Shown in pieces: positions 1 to 7,764 of a stretch of DNA of 64,000 nt; position 1 is the stretch's first letter; each line of letters opens with the position of its first letter. The notes beneath the pieces were generated by a model. It ran no database searches, was not told where the DNA came from, and saw only the letters and a program-made list of their open reading frames with translations. The stretch is from Paenibacillus albicereus. GTDB taxonomy: Bacteria > Bacillota > Bacilli > Paenibacillales > Paenibacillaceae. A program made the translations under genes and the position numbers. The stretch lies in NCBI RefSeq assembly GCF_012676905.1, contig NZ_CP051428.1:411501-475500 (forward strand). The letters run 5' to 3'.

Positions 1-62
1 GAATGGGGAGTCGATCTCTCACAGCGGCATGATCCCGGGGCGGCTGCCCGCAGGCGGATACG

Positions 63-90
63 AAAAAAGCCCGCCGGACAGCCGGCGGGC
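63..90 (-). terminator. Intrinsic terminator of the TPP riboswitch leader
   Basis: On the minus strand a GC-rich hairpin (arms 69-77 and 82-90, loop of about four bases) is followed by six T residues. It lies about 160 nt downstream of the TPP aptamer and before any coding sequence, so it is the likely expression platform that stops transcription into a gene lying left of position 1. Confidence 0.75.
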
Positions 91-251
91 AGATGGAATC
101 GGACAAGCGCGCGTGCGTCCCCTGCGGCGGCGGGCCGCAGGGACTCGGCCGGCCTGCGCGCGGCAGGCCGGTCGGGAAAGGATTGCCCGCCCGAGTGGAG
201 CGGAGGACGGATGTCCTCCGAACGGACGGGGCCTTGCCCGAGTGGCGCGAT

Positions 252-345
252 GCATTCTCTCTACGCTGGCATTACCCAGATCAGATCAATGGTCAGCGGC
301 ATGCGGCCGCAGTCTCAGCCCGACTTCATCGAGCCCCCATGCATG
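252..345 (-). promoter_or_regulatory. TPP (thi-box) riboswitch aptamer
   Basis: Read on the minus strand this contains the hallmark TPP elements in order: GGGGGC near 333-338, GGCTGAGA near 313-320, then a stretch reading ACCATTGATCTGATC and TGGGTAATGCCAGCGTAGAG (about 258-294). This matches the thi-box consensus (CTGAGA, ACCTGATCTGG, ATGCCAGCGTAGGGA) closely. It should repress a thiamine synthesis or transport gene off the left edge when TPP is bound, through the terminator at 63-90. Confidence 0.93.
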
Positions 346-361
346 CTATGAAAGTGCTCTT

Positions 362-390
362 ACTATACCTTGGAAAATCCGGTTCGGCAA
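362..390 (-). promoter_or_regulatory. Sigma-A promoter for the TPP riboswitch transcript
   Basis: Minus strand -35 TTGCCG (385-390), 17-nt spacer, -10 TATAGT (362-367). The predicted start of transcription falls about ten bases before the riboswitch aptamer, which supports the assignment. Confidence 0.7.
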
Positions 391-501
391 TAGGAAAAGA
401 AGCGGCGAGGGCCGACGGGGGCGCGGAAGGGGCCGCGGCCCCAAGCTCGGTTGCATCCGCTTTCCGGGGCGGGTAAGCTGGAGGAAAGGAGGGATTGTTC
501 A

Positions 502-1434
502 ATGAACTATCGACGCTTGGGCAAGACGGAGCTGAACGTGTCGGTCGTCGGCATCGGCACCTGGCAATTCGGCGGGGAATGGGGCATGGACTTCTCGCAG
601 GACGAGGTCGACGCGATCCTCGACAAGGGCGCGGAGCTCGGCATCAACCTGATCGACACGGCGGAATGCTACGGGGACCATCTGTCGGAGCAGCTCATCG
701 GGGGGTACTTGAGCCGCCGCAAGCGCGAGGACTGGATCGTCGCCACGAAGTTCGGCCATCATTTCCATGAGCGGTTCAAGCGGACCGACGTGTACGGGGC
801 GGGGGACGTCGTGCGCCAGCTGGACGCCTCGCTGAAGGCGCTGCGGACCGACTACGTGGACCTGTACCAGTTCCATTCGGGCCCGGACGCGGCGTTCGAC
901 AACGACGACCTGTGGACGGCGCTGGACAAGCAGGTGCAGGCCGGCAAGATCCGCCATCTGGGCACCTCCATCGGCAGCAACGACAATCTCCACCAGACGG
1001 AAGGCTCGACGCGCGTCGGCTCGCAGGCGATCCAGGTCGTCTACAACCGGCTCGACCGCAAGCCGGAGGAGCGCGTCTTTCCCGCCTGTCAGGCGCAGGA
1101 CCTCGGCGTGCTGGCGCGGGTCCCGCTCGCGAGCGGCTTCCTGAGCGGGAAGTACAAGCCGGGCACATCCTTCGGCGCGACCGACGTGCGCCATCGCCAG
1201 GACGCGGAGCTGGTGCGCCGCCGCCTGGAGGAAGTAGAGCGCATCGCCGTGGAAGAGGTGCCGCAGGGCGTCGACATGGCGGCCTGGGCGCTCGCTTGGT
1301 GCCTGCGCCATCCGGCGGTGACGTCCGTCATCCCCGGCTGCAAAAATCCGCAGCAGGTGCAGAGCAACGCCGACGCGGTCGCGCTCGTGACGGAGCCGCA
1401 TCCGCAGGAAGTGCCGGCACCGGCCCGCGCATAG
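502..1434 (+). CDS. Aldo/keto reductase
   Basis: NADPH-dependent oxidoreductase of the aldo/keto reductase superfamily, 310 aa, cytosolic, probably a (beta/alpha)8 barrel. The family tetrad is visible: Asp52 and Tyr57 in IDTAECYG, Lys83 in ATKFG, His125 in QFHSG. The C-terminal SVIPGCKNPQQVQ segment is the usual cofactor-phosphate binding region. An upstream in-frame ATG at 451 exists, but the ATG at 502 has the strong AGGAAAGGAGGG site at 482-493 and begins with the usual MNYRRLGKTEL. The substrate cannot be told from sequence; the gene stands alone and ends at a strong terminator. Confidence 0.92.
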   Translation: MNYRRLGKTELNVSVVGIGTWQFGGEWGMDFSQDEVDAILDKGAELGINLIDTAECYGDHLSEQLIGGYLSRRKREDWIVATKFGHHFHERFKRTDVYGAGDVVRQLDASLKALRTDYVDLYQFHSGPDAAFDNDDLWTALDKQVQAGKIRHLGTSIGSNDNLHQTEGSTRVGSQAIQVVYNRLDRKPEERVFPACQAQDLGVLARVPLASGFLSGKYKPGTSFGATDVRHRQDAELVRRRLEEVERIAVEEVPQGVDMAAWALAWCLRHPAVTSVIPGCKNPQQVQSNADAVALVTEPHPQEVPAPARA

Positions 1435-1563
1435 GCGGAACGCGGCTCGGGGCGGTCGGGTCGAAGGAGTTCGGCGATGACGATTGCGTACGGGACGCGG
1501 GTTCCCCAAGCTGGCGGCTCCCGAAGGGACAGGCTTGATCCCCCGTAACCAGGCCGCAGGTGA

Positions 1564-1602
1564 AAAAGAGCCTTCATCCGCACAAGCGGATGAAGGCTCT
1601 TT
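1564..1602. terminator. Bidirectional terminator between AKR and VOC genes
   Basis: Near-perfect inverted repeat with arms of about 17 bases (AAAGAGCCTTCATCCGC and its complement) and a short ACAA loop, with A and T runs at the ends. It serves the convergent genes on either side. The rest of the 1435-1748 gap shows no coding sequence I can support. Confidence 0.85.
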
Positions 1603-1748
1603 AGCGTCTCCGCTCGCGGAGAGGCTCCTTGCCGAGTACGGCCGTTCCTTCGTGCGACAAGGTTACCGTCAGCGAGCTCGCAGCGCCGCGCCCATGACGA
1701 GAGGGCGGATCGCCTGTGCGCTCGCCAGACGACGCCCGGAAGCCCGCT

Positions 1749-2243
1749 TCAACGCTGGGGTTCTTTGTCCGGCGGCCACGCGGATGCCGGAATTTTGCCC
1801 GTATGCTCCCGCCAGTCCTCGGGCACCGCCACGGAGCACATCAGCTCCAGGCTGTTGCCGTCGGGGTCGTCGAAATAGATCGACGCGTTCGCCTGGTGAG
1901 GGCGAACGAAAGGGGAAGCGTCCGGCTGCCGCCCGAACGGCACCGGCTCGATGCCGGCCGACTCGAGCCAGGCCGCGCTGCGCAGGAGCCCCTCCCAGTC
2001 GGTGCGGAACGCCACGTGCCGGATCGCCGGATGGTAGGGCAGCGCCGCCAGCTCCGGAGCGAGCCATAAGCCGAGCCAGCTGCGTCCTTCCTCGATCCAG
2101 AAAAAGATCGTGTCCTCGTCCTCCCAAGCCTGGCGAAGGCCTAAACCGGCATAGAACGCTCGGCTGCGCTCTAGGTCGGACACCGGCAAGTGAGCCTCGT
2201 ACAAGCCTTCGATCAAGCTCTCCTTCGACGCTTTATCCTTCAT
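1749..2243 (-). CDS. VOC (glyoxalase/bleomycin-resistance) family protein
   Basis: 164-aa single-module vicinal-oxygen-chelate protein. The N-terminal half has YEAHLPVSDLERSRAFYAGLG, typical of the first beta-alpha-beta-beta-beta unit; the second unit contains RHVAFRTD and ends IYFDDPDGNSLELM, the usual metal-ligand strand. Candidate ligands are the His in EAHLP, the His in RHVAF and the Glu in LELM. Members include lactoylglutathione lyases, dioxygenases and fosfomycin or bleomycin resistance proteins; nothing here decides among them. The ATG follows an AAAGGGGATCC site on the minus strand. Converges on the AKR gene. Confidence 0.85.
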   Translation of the reverse strand: MKDKASKESLIEGLYEAHLPVSDLERSRAFYAGLGLRQAWEDEDTIFFWIEEGRSWLGLWLAPELAALPYHPAIRHVAFRTDWEGLLRSAAWLESAGIEPVPFGRQPDASPFVRPHQANASIYFDDPDGNSLELMCSVAVPEDWREHTGKIPASAWPPDKEPQR

Positions 2244-2322
2244 TTCATGGATCCCCTTTTCTTTGTTCTTCTTGTCCTCACTTCCTTAGACGCTGAGCGG
2301 TGGCGGAAAGTTCCTCTTGCAT

Positions 2323-2384
2323 CCTGACAAACCGTCAGGAAACAGAAAAAAAGTTTGCCCGCTCGATGTCTGTAGGTGTAGGAT
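2323..2384 (+). promoter_or_regulatory. Promoter region with operator-like dyad for the D-amino-acid operon
   Basis: A perfect dyad CCTGAC-N5-GTCAGG (2323-2339) lies just upstream of a candidate promoter, -35 TTGCCC (2355-2360), 18-nt spacer, -10 TAGGAT (2379-2384). The position suggests an activator or repressor site for the operon that starts at 2459; the first gene encodes a DNA-binding regulator and is the natural candidate. Confidence 0.45.
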
Positions 2385-2458
2385 AGAGAGGACAGGAATG
2401 AAGGATAATCGCATTCGGATGACGGAATCCGTCAATCCGGTCGAAGGGAGGAAGGCCG

Positions 2459-3112
2459 ATGCGGACGGTAGCGGCCATGCTGCCGATGCTGACGGAGCTG
2501 GCCGAGGGCATCGCCGCGCAGTTCGGCGAGCGCTGCGAGGTCGTCGTGCACGATTGGTCGCGGCCGTACGACAGTACGATTGTTTCCATCGCCAACGGCC
2601 ACGTCACCGGGCGCAAGGTCGGCGATCCCGGCACGAACCTCGGCCTCGAGGTGATGCGCGGTACGTCGGAGGGCGGCCATCGGCAGAACTACGTCACGCG
2701 GACGAAGGACGGGCGGCTGCTGCGCTCGACCTCGATCTACCTCAAGGATGACGAGGGCAAGGGGATCGGCGCGCTCTGCATCAATCTGGACATCTCCGAG
2801 CTGATGGCCGCGGAGAAAGTGCTCCAAGGGCTGATCGGCCTGCAGGAGCTGCCCCCGGTCCAGGAGTCGTTCGTGAGCAACGTGAGCGACCTGCTCGATT
2901 CGCTCATCCAGGAGGCGGAGGACGCGGTCGGCTGCCCGCCCGCGCTTATGGGGCGCGAGGAGCGCATCCGCTTCGTCTCGCTGCTCGACCGCAAGGGAGC
3001 GTTTCTCATCAAGAAGGCGGGCGAGAAGGTGTGCGCCTACCTCGGCATCTCGAAGTACACGCTGTACAGCGATCTGGAGGAAGCGAAGGGGAGCGATGGG
3101 GATGGAGCTTAA
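2459..3112 (+). CDS. YheO-type PAS/HTH transcriptional regulator
   Basis: 217-aa regulator. Residues about 8-115 resemble the YheO-like PAS domain (AEGIAAQFGERCEVVVHDWS, then YLKDDEGKGIGALCINLDIS), and residues about 165-210 resemble the DNA-binding domain of this family (ERIRFVSLLDRKGAFLIKKAGEKVCAYLGISKYTLYSDL). In proteobacteria the relative DauR controls D-arginine catabolism, which fits its place here as first gene of a D-amino-acid operon. The ATG at 2459 follows GGGAGGAAG. Its end overlaps the next gene by 17 nt, implying translational coupling. Ligand is unknown; a D-amino acid is inferred from context. Confidence 0.87.
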   Translation: MRTVAAMLPMLTELAEGIAAQFGERCEVVVHDWSRPYDSTIVSIANGHVTGRKVGDPGTNLGLEVMRGTSEGGHRQNYVTRTKDGRLLRSTSIYLKDDEGKGIGALCINLDISELMAAEKVLQGLIGLQELPPVQESFVSNVSDLLDSLIQEAEDAVGCPPALMGREERIRFVSLLDRKGAFLIKKAGEKVCAYLGISKYTLYSDLEEAKGSDGDGA

Positions 3113-4238
3113 CGAGACGTCGGCAGGAGCAGAGGGGCTGCTTGCGGAAGGCATCGACACGCCATGCGTCGTCATCCGCAGCGAGGCGGTCGACGCCAAC
3201 ATCGCGGCGATGGCCGCCGAGGCGGCGCGGCGCGGCGTGCGGCTGCGGCCGCATGTCAAGACGCACAAGCTGCCGGAGCTGGCGCGCCGGCAGGTCGCCG
3301 CAGGCGCCTGCGGCATCACCGCCGCCAAGCTGTCCGAGGCGGAGGTGATGGCGGACGGCGGGATCGGCGACATCTTCGTCGCCTACCCCGTCGTCGGCGC
3401 CGCCAAGGCGCGGCGCGCCGCCGAGCTGGCGGGGCGCGTCCGGCTCATCGTCGGCGTGGACAGCCTCGCCGGCGCGCGGCAGCTGTCGGCGGCCGCCGAG
3501 GCCGCCGGGCTGGCGCTGGAGGTCCGCCTCGAGATCGAGAGCGGCCTGCAGCGCACGGGCGTGCCGCCCGAGGGGGCGCTTGCGCTCGCGCGGGAGATCG
3601 CGGCGATGCCGGGGCTGTCGCTGACCGGCATCTTCACCTACCGCGGCGCGATGCTCGGCGGAGCGCCGACGCTCGACCTGCGGGCGGCCGGCCACGAGGA
3701 AGGCCGCCTCATGGCGGGCGTCGCCGAGACGTTGCGCCGGGGCGGCGTCGCGATCCGCGACGTGAGCGTCGGCTCGACGCCGACGGCCGTCTACGCCGCC
3801 GAGATCGACGGCGTGACGGAAATCCGGCCCGGCACCTATGTGTTCCAGGACCGGATGCAGACGGCATTCGGCGTCTGCCGGCCGGAGGACTGCGCCGCCG
3901 AGGTGTGGGCGACGGTCGTCAGCCGTCCCGCGCCCGACCGCATCGTCATCGACGGCGGCAGCAAGACGTTCGCCACCGACGTGCAGCCGGATAAGCCTCC
4001 GCTCCATCTGCAGGGCTTCGGCCGCGTCATCGGGCTGCCGCATGCGGTGTTCGAGCGCATGAACGAGGAGCACGGCGTCATCCGCATCTCGCCCGAGGAT
4101 ACCTGCGAGCCGGGCGACGTGCTGCGCATCGTGCCCAACCATATCTGCAGCACCGTCAACCTGCACGGCAGCGTGTACGTGAGCGGCAAGTCCGGTCTGC
4201 GCCGGGTGCCGGTCGCCGCGCGCGGCTGCATCCAATAA
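3096..4238 (+). CDS. DSD1/D-threonine-aldolase-like PLP enzyme
   Basis: 380-aa fold-type III PLP enzyme related to eukaryotic-type D-serine dehydratase and D-threonine aldolase. The N-terminal alanine-racemase-like barrel carries RPHVKTHK, whose first Lys (about residue 55) should form the Schiff base. The C-terminal domain has EEHGVIRI and VPNHICSTVN; the His and Cys of the latter match the metal ligands of this family. The reaction is likely dehydration of D-serine (or similar) to the aminoacrylate/pyruvate, or D-threonine cleavage. Two close ATGs (3096, 3102) both have upstream AAGGGGAG. Lies between the regulator and the D-aminoacylase in one operon. Confidence 0.85.
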   Translation: MGMELNETSAGAEGLLAEGIDTPCVVIRSEAVDANIAAMAAEAARRGVRLRPHVKTHKLPELARRQVAAGACGITAAKLSEAEVMADGGIGDIFVAYPVVGAAKARRAAELAGRVRLIVGVDSLAGARQLSAAAEAAGLALEVRLEIESGLQRTGVPPEGALALAREIAAMPGLSLTGIFTYRGAMLGGAPTLDLRAAGHEEGRLMAGVAETLRRGGVAIRDVSVGSTPTAVYAAEIDGVTEIRPGTYVFQDRMQTAFGVCRPEDCAAEVWATVVSRPAPDRIVIDGGSKTFATDVQPDKPPLHLQGFGRVIGLPHAVFERMNEEHGVIRISPEDTCEPGDVLRIVPNHICSTVNLHGSVYVSGKSGLRRVPVAARGCIQ

Positions 4239-4254
4239 GGGAGATGACCATCGC

Positions 4255-5886
4255 ATGCTGGATCTAGTGCTCAAGAACGGCCGCGTCGTCGACGGCAGCG
4301 GCAACCCGTGGTACCGGGGCGACGTCGGCGTCAAGGACGGCGTCATCGCCGCCGTCGGCCGCATCGACGAGGAGGCGGCCGAGACGATCGACGTCCGGGG
4401 CCAGGTGATCGCGCCCGGCTTCATCGACGGCCATTGCCACTCCGACCTGATGATCCTCGACCATCCGCTCAGCGAGATCAAGCTCAGCCAAGGCGTCACC
4501 GCCGAGGTCGTCGGCAACTGCGGCCTCGCGCCGGCGCCGGTATTCCCGGACCGCGAGGAGCTGCTGCGCAGCTACATCTCGCCGGTCATCGGCAGCACGA
4601 AGCAGGAATGGCAGTGGAACACCGTGGGCGAATACATGGACTACGTCGGCCGCTCCGCCCCCGCCGAGCATATGGCCACCTACGTCGCGCACGGCGCGCT
4701 GCGGATCGCGGTGATGGGCTTCGACAACCGTCCGGCGACGCCGGCGGAGCTGCAGCGCATGAAGGAGCTGCTCGAGGAAGGGCTGCGCGCCGGCGCGATC
4801 GGCCTGTCGATCGGCCTGCTGTACTCGCCGGGCAGCTATACCTCCAAGGAGGAGCTGGCCGAGCTGTGCTCGGTGCTGCCGCGCTACGACGGCCTGCTCA
4901 GCACCCATATCCGCGGCGAGGGCAACAACCTGCTGCCGTCGGTGCGCGAGGTCATCTGGATCGCGGAGCAGGCGGGCATCCCGCTGCATGTCAGCCATCT
5001 CAAGGCCGCCGGCAAAGCCAACTGGGGCAAGGCGCTCGAGGCGATGGAGCTCGTCGAGGACGCCCGCGCCCGCGGCATGGACGTCACCGTCGACGTCTAT
5101 CCGTACAACGCCGGATCCACGTCGCTCACGACGATCCTGCCCCCATGGGTGCTGGAGGGCGGCATCCCCGGGGCGCTCGAGGCGTTCCGCGACCCGGCGC
5201 TGCGCCGCCGCATCCGCGAGGAGCTCGGCCGCGAGCAGGACGACTGGGACAACCTCGTCTGCTCGACCGGCTGGCAGAGCGTCTTCGTCGCTTCCGCGAG
5301 CGGAGCGAACGCCGCGCTCGAGGGCAAGCACATCGCCGAGATCGCCGAAGCGCGCGGCGTGCACCCGGCCGACTGCATGATGGACCTGCTGCTGGAGGAG
5401 GACGGCCAGGTTCCGATCGTCTACTTCCACATGTCGGATGACGACGTGCGCCACATCATCGGGTACAGCCGCTCGCTCATCGCGTCCGACAGCCTCACCT
5501 GCGAGACCGGCATGCCGCATCCGCGCCTGTACGGCACGTTTCCGCGCGTGTTCGCCAAGTATGTGCGCGAGGAGCGCGTGCTGACGCTCGAGGATGCCGT
5601 GCGCAAGCTGACGAGCTTCCCGGTGCAGCGGTTCCGCCTCGGCAAGCGCGGCCTGATCGTGCCGGACTACGCGGCCGACCTCGTCGTCTTCGACCCGGAC
5701 ACGATCCGCGACACCGCCACCTACTCCGATCCCAAGCAGCAGCCCGAAGGCATCGGGACCGTCGTCGTCGCCGGCCGCATCGCCATGCAGGACGGCGTGC
5801 ACACCGGCGCGCGCGGCGGCGGTTTCCTGCGGGCCTCGTCCTGCGCCTGCGGCCATGGGCACGCCCATGGCGGCCCCGGCCGCTGA
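4255..5886 (+). CDS. N-acyl-D-amino-acid deacylase (D-aminoacylase)
   Basis: 543-aa amidohydrolase. The N-terminus LVLKNGRVVDGSGNPWYRGDVGVKDG and the metal motif GHCHSD (His60, His62) are typical, followed by VVGNCG (candidate Cys ligand), HIRGEGNN and LHVSHLKAAG, and a late ASDS motif with the expected catalytic Asp. It should cleave N-acyl-D-amino acids to the free D-amino acid, feeding the PLP enzyme encoded upstream. The start ATG is 17 nt after the previous stop, with AAGGGAGATG as ribosome site. The last residues form an unusual Cys/His-rich tail (SSCACGHGHAHGG) that I do not know from the family. Confidence 0.92.
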   Translation: MLDLVLKNGRVVDGSGNPWYRGDVGVKDGVIAAVGRIDEEAAETIDVRGQVIAPGFIDGHCHSDLMILDHPLSEIKLSQGVTAEVVGNCGLAPAPVFPDREELLRSYISPVIGSTKQEWQWNTVGEYMDYVGRSAPAEHMATYVAHGALRIAVMGFDNRPATPAELQRMKELLEEGLRAGAIGLSIGLLYSPGSYTSKEELAELCSVLPRYDGLLSTHIRGEGNNLLPSVREVIWIAEQAGIPLHVSHLKAAGKANWGKALEAMELVEDARARGMDVTVDVYPYNAGSTSLTTILPPWVLEGGIPGALEAFRDPALRRRIREELGREQDDWDNLVCSTGWQSVFVASASGANAALEGKHIAEIAEARGVHPADCMMDLLLEEDGQVPIVYFHMSDDDVRHIIGYSRSLIASDSLTCETGMPHPRLYGTFPRVFAKYVREERVLTLEDAVRKLTSFPVQRFRLGKRGLIVPDYAADLVVFDPDTIRDTATYSDPKQQPEGIGTVVVAGRIAMQDGVHTGARGGGFLRASSCACGHGHAHGGPGR

Positions 5887-5954
5887 GGCAGAGGCCGACC
5901 GATGCGGCATCGCCTCTGGGCGAAGTGTGCTCGGAGCAGGCGGATCCTTGCTGC

Positions 5955-5985
5955 GGCCGGCGGTTCCGCGCGGATTCCGCCGGCC
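5955..5985 (+). other. Intercistronic hairpin before ridA-like gene
   Basis: In the 129-nt gap between the deacylase and RidA genes a strong GGCCGGCGG / CCGCCGGCC hairpin forms without a T-run. It may stabilise or process the polycistronic RNA. A weaker AGAGGC/GCCTCT hairpin lies about 40 nt upstream. Confidence 0.4.
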
Positions 5986-6015
5986 TCCCATTCCCAAGAA
6001 GAGAGGAACCTACCT

Positions 6016-6480
6016 ATGTCCATCATTGAAAAACGACTTGCCGAGCTCGGCATCACGCTGCCGGAGCTGCCGGCCCCGAAATTCTCCTACATCCCGGTCA
6101 ACCGGACCGGCAACCTGATCTACACCTCCGGCTTCGACTGCCGCATCGACGGCGTGCTCATGTACGAAGGCAAGGTCGGCTCCGACCTGACGATCGAGCA
6201 GGGGCAGGAAGCGGCCCGCCAGGTCGTCATCAACCTGCTGGCCGCCATGAAGGCGCATCTCGGCGACCTTGACCGCGTCGTCAAGATCGTCAAGCTGCTC
6301 GGCTTCGTCAACAGCGCGCCGGGCTTCGGCGACCAGCCGTACGTCATGAACGCGGCGTCCGACCTGCTGATCGAAGTGTTCGGCGAGGAGGGCCGCCACG
6401 CCCGCAGCGCCATCGGCACGAGCGACCTGCCGTTCCACACGCCGGTCGAGATCGAGCTCATCGCGGAAGTCCGCGACTAG
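6016..6480 (+). CDS. RidA family enamine/imine deaminase
   Basis: 154-aa member of the RidA/YjgF/UK114 superfamily, longer-form subgroup starting with MSIIEKRLAELGITLP. Family members speed hydrolysis of reactive 2-aminoacrylate and related imines made by PLP dehydratases, giving ketoacid and ammonia. That role fits the PLP enzyme two genes upstream. The C-terminal RSAIGTSDLPFHTPVEIELIAEV corresponds to the usual R-x-A-x-G...VEIE motif; the Arg is the carboxylate-binding residue in relatives. The ATG at 6016 follows AAGAGAGGAAC. A terminator follows, so this closes the operon. Confidence 0.9.
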   Translation: MSIIEKRLAELGITLPELPAPKFSYIPVNRTGNLIYTSGFDCRIDGVLMYEGKVGSDLTIEQGQEAARQVVINLLAAMKAHLGDLDRVVKIVKLLGFVNSAPGFGDQPYVMNAASDLLIEVFGEEGRHARSAIGTSDLPFHTPVEIELIAEVRD

Positions 6481-6528
6481 CCGTCCTCGCCGCGCCTGCT
6501 GGGATCGCAGGCAACGTGAATGATGCAA

Positions 6529-6560
6529 GCAGCCGCAGTTGCGGCTGCTTTTTGCTTTTT
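6529..6560 (+). terminator. Terminator of the D-amino-acid operon
   Basis: GCAGCCGCA / TGCGGCTGC hairpin followed directly by a T-rich tract (TTTTTGCTTTTT), 49 nt after the RidA stop codon. Confidence 0.88.
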
Positions 6561-6635
6561 CCGAAAGGTCTTGCGGCTCTGCTGCCGTCCTGAGTGGTTG
6601 AATGTCCAGGATCCATTTCTTTCCTCTGCAAACTT

Positions 6636-6685
6636 AATGTACATATTGTATATTACTTCACAAAATAGATGAATCGTCGTATACT
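6636..6685 (+). promoter_or_regulatory. Promoter and operator-like dyad of the SDR gene
   Basis: An imperfect dyad AATGTACA-N3-TGTATATT (6636-6654; arms match 7 of 8) sits immediately upstream of a promoter with -35 TTCACA (6657-6662), 17-nt spacer and -10 TATACT (6680-6685). The AT-rich stretch stands out against the GC-rich surroundings. The convergent TetR gene at 7765-8403 is a candidate binder, unproven. Confidence 0.6.
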
Positions 6686-6801
6686 GGGGATGCAACGGAT
6701 GAAGCGCTTGCAGAATGCGGCAAGGCGGACCGCTCGAACGGGCCGCTGGCCGAATCTTTGAAGCATGCGGCTTCAAACCGACGGAAAGGGGAACGACAGC
6801 A

Positions 6802-7548
6802 ATGGGACGACTGACAGGCAAGACGGCGATCATCACAGGAGCGGCTACAGGCATGGGAGCGGAGGAGGCGCGTCTGTTCGCCCGCGAGGGAGCGCAGGTC
6901 GTGCTGACCGACGTGAATCTCGAGGCGATGAACCAGGTCACGGAAGAGATCAAGGCGGCAGGAGGCGAGGCGCTTGCGCTCAAGCATAACGTCGCATCCG
7001 AAGAGGAGTGGACGAATGTCGTCGAAGAAACGGTCGCCCGCTTCGGCAAGGTCGACATCCTCGTCAACAACGCCGGCATCTCGGCGCGCACGACGATCGG
7101 CAACCTGGACCTGACGGAGTGGCAGCGCGTGCTGGACATCAATCTGACCGGCTGCGTCGTCGGCATGAAGGCGGTCATTCCGGAAATGCAGAAGGTCGGC
7201 GCCGGCTCCATCATCAATATCTCCTCTATCGGAGGCATCGTCGGCATGGCCGGCTCCAGCGCCTACACGGCGGCCAAGGGCGGCCTGCGCACGCTCACCA
7301 AAGCCGCCGCCGTCGAATACGCCAAGCAGAGCATCCGGGTCAACTCGGTGCATCCCGGCATCATCGTCACGCCGATGACCGAGCCGTCGATGAAGGACGC
7401 CATGCCGTATTACCAGACGTTCACCAAGCTGCCGTACTTCGGCAAGCCGGAGGATGTCGCGTACGGCGTGCTGTTCCTCGCTTCGGACGAGTCCCGCTTC
7501 ATGACCGGCTCCGAGCTCGTCATCGACGGGGGCTGGACGGCGCTGTAA
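6802..7548 (+). CDS. Short-chain dehydrogenase/reductase
   Basis: 248-aa classical SDR. Rossmann nucleotide motif TGAATGMG near the N-terminus, ILVNNAG at about 86-92, catalytic Ser in NISSIGG (about 142), Tyr155 and Lys159 in YTAAKGG, and the C-terminal SGSELVIDGGW-like ending seen in the glucose-1-dehydrogenase and FabG-like groups (here TGSELVIDGG). The ATG at 6802 follows GGAAAGGGGAAC; an in-frame ATG at 6715 lies too close to the predicted promoter and lacks a ribosome site. Substrate unknown; cyclohexanol- or hydroxysteroid-type alcohols are common for this architecture. Confidence 0.92.
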   Translation: MGRLTGKTAIITGAATGMGAEEARLFAREGAQVVLTDVNLEAMNQVTEEIKAAGGEALALKHNVASEEEWTNVVEETVARFGKVDILVNNAGISARTTIGNLDLTEWQRVLDINLTGCVVGMKAVIPEMQKVGAGSIINISSIGGIVGMAGSSAYTAAKGGLRTLTKAAAVEYAKQSIRVNSVHPGIIVTPMTEPSMKDAMPYYQTFTKLPYFGKPEDVAYGVLFLASDESRFMTGSELVIDGGWTAL

Positions 7549-7617
7549 TCCTTAGGCGGGGAATGACTCCCCAAATGTGACGCGGAGCGCGTCAGGTCCA
7601 TGTGCTCGAGCAAGTCT

Positions 7618-7663
7618 AAAAAGCCGTTTCTTTCCGTCCGTGCGGAAATGAAACGGCTTTTTT
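7618..7663. terminator. Bidirectional terminator between SDR and TetR genes
   Basis: Long hairpin (arms AAAAAGCCGTTTC and GAAACGGCTTTTTT, with an inner TTCCG/CGGAA pairing) flanked by A and T runs, placed between two convergent genes. Confidence 0.85.
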
Positions 7664-7764
7664 GCGCCGCGGCTCGCTGCCGCCGCAGGGGCAGCGCCGC
7701 GAAGCCGCCTCGCCCGCCGCAGCCGAAGCGCGGAGCGGGCCGATCCGCCTTGCAAGCGGGCTGC

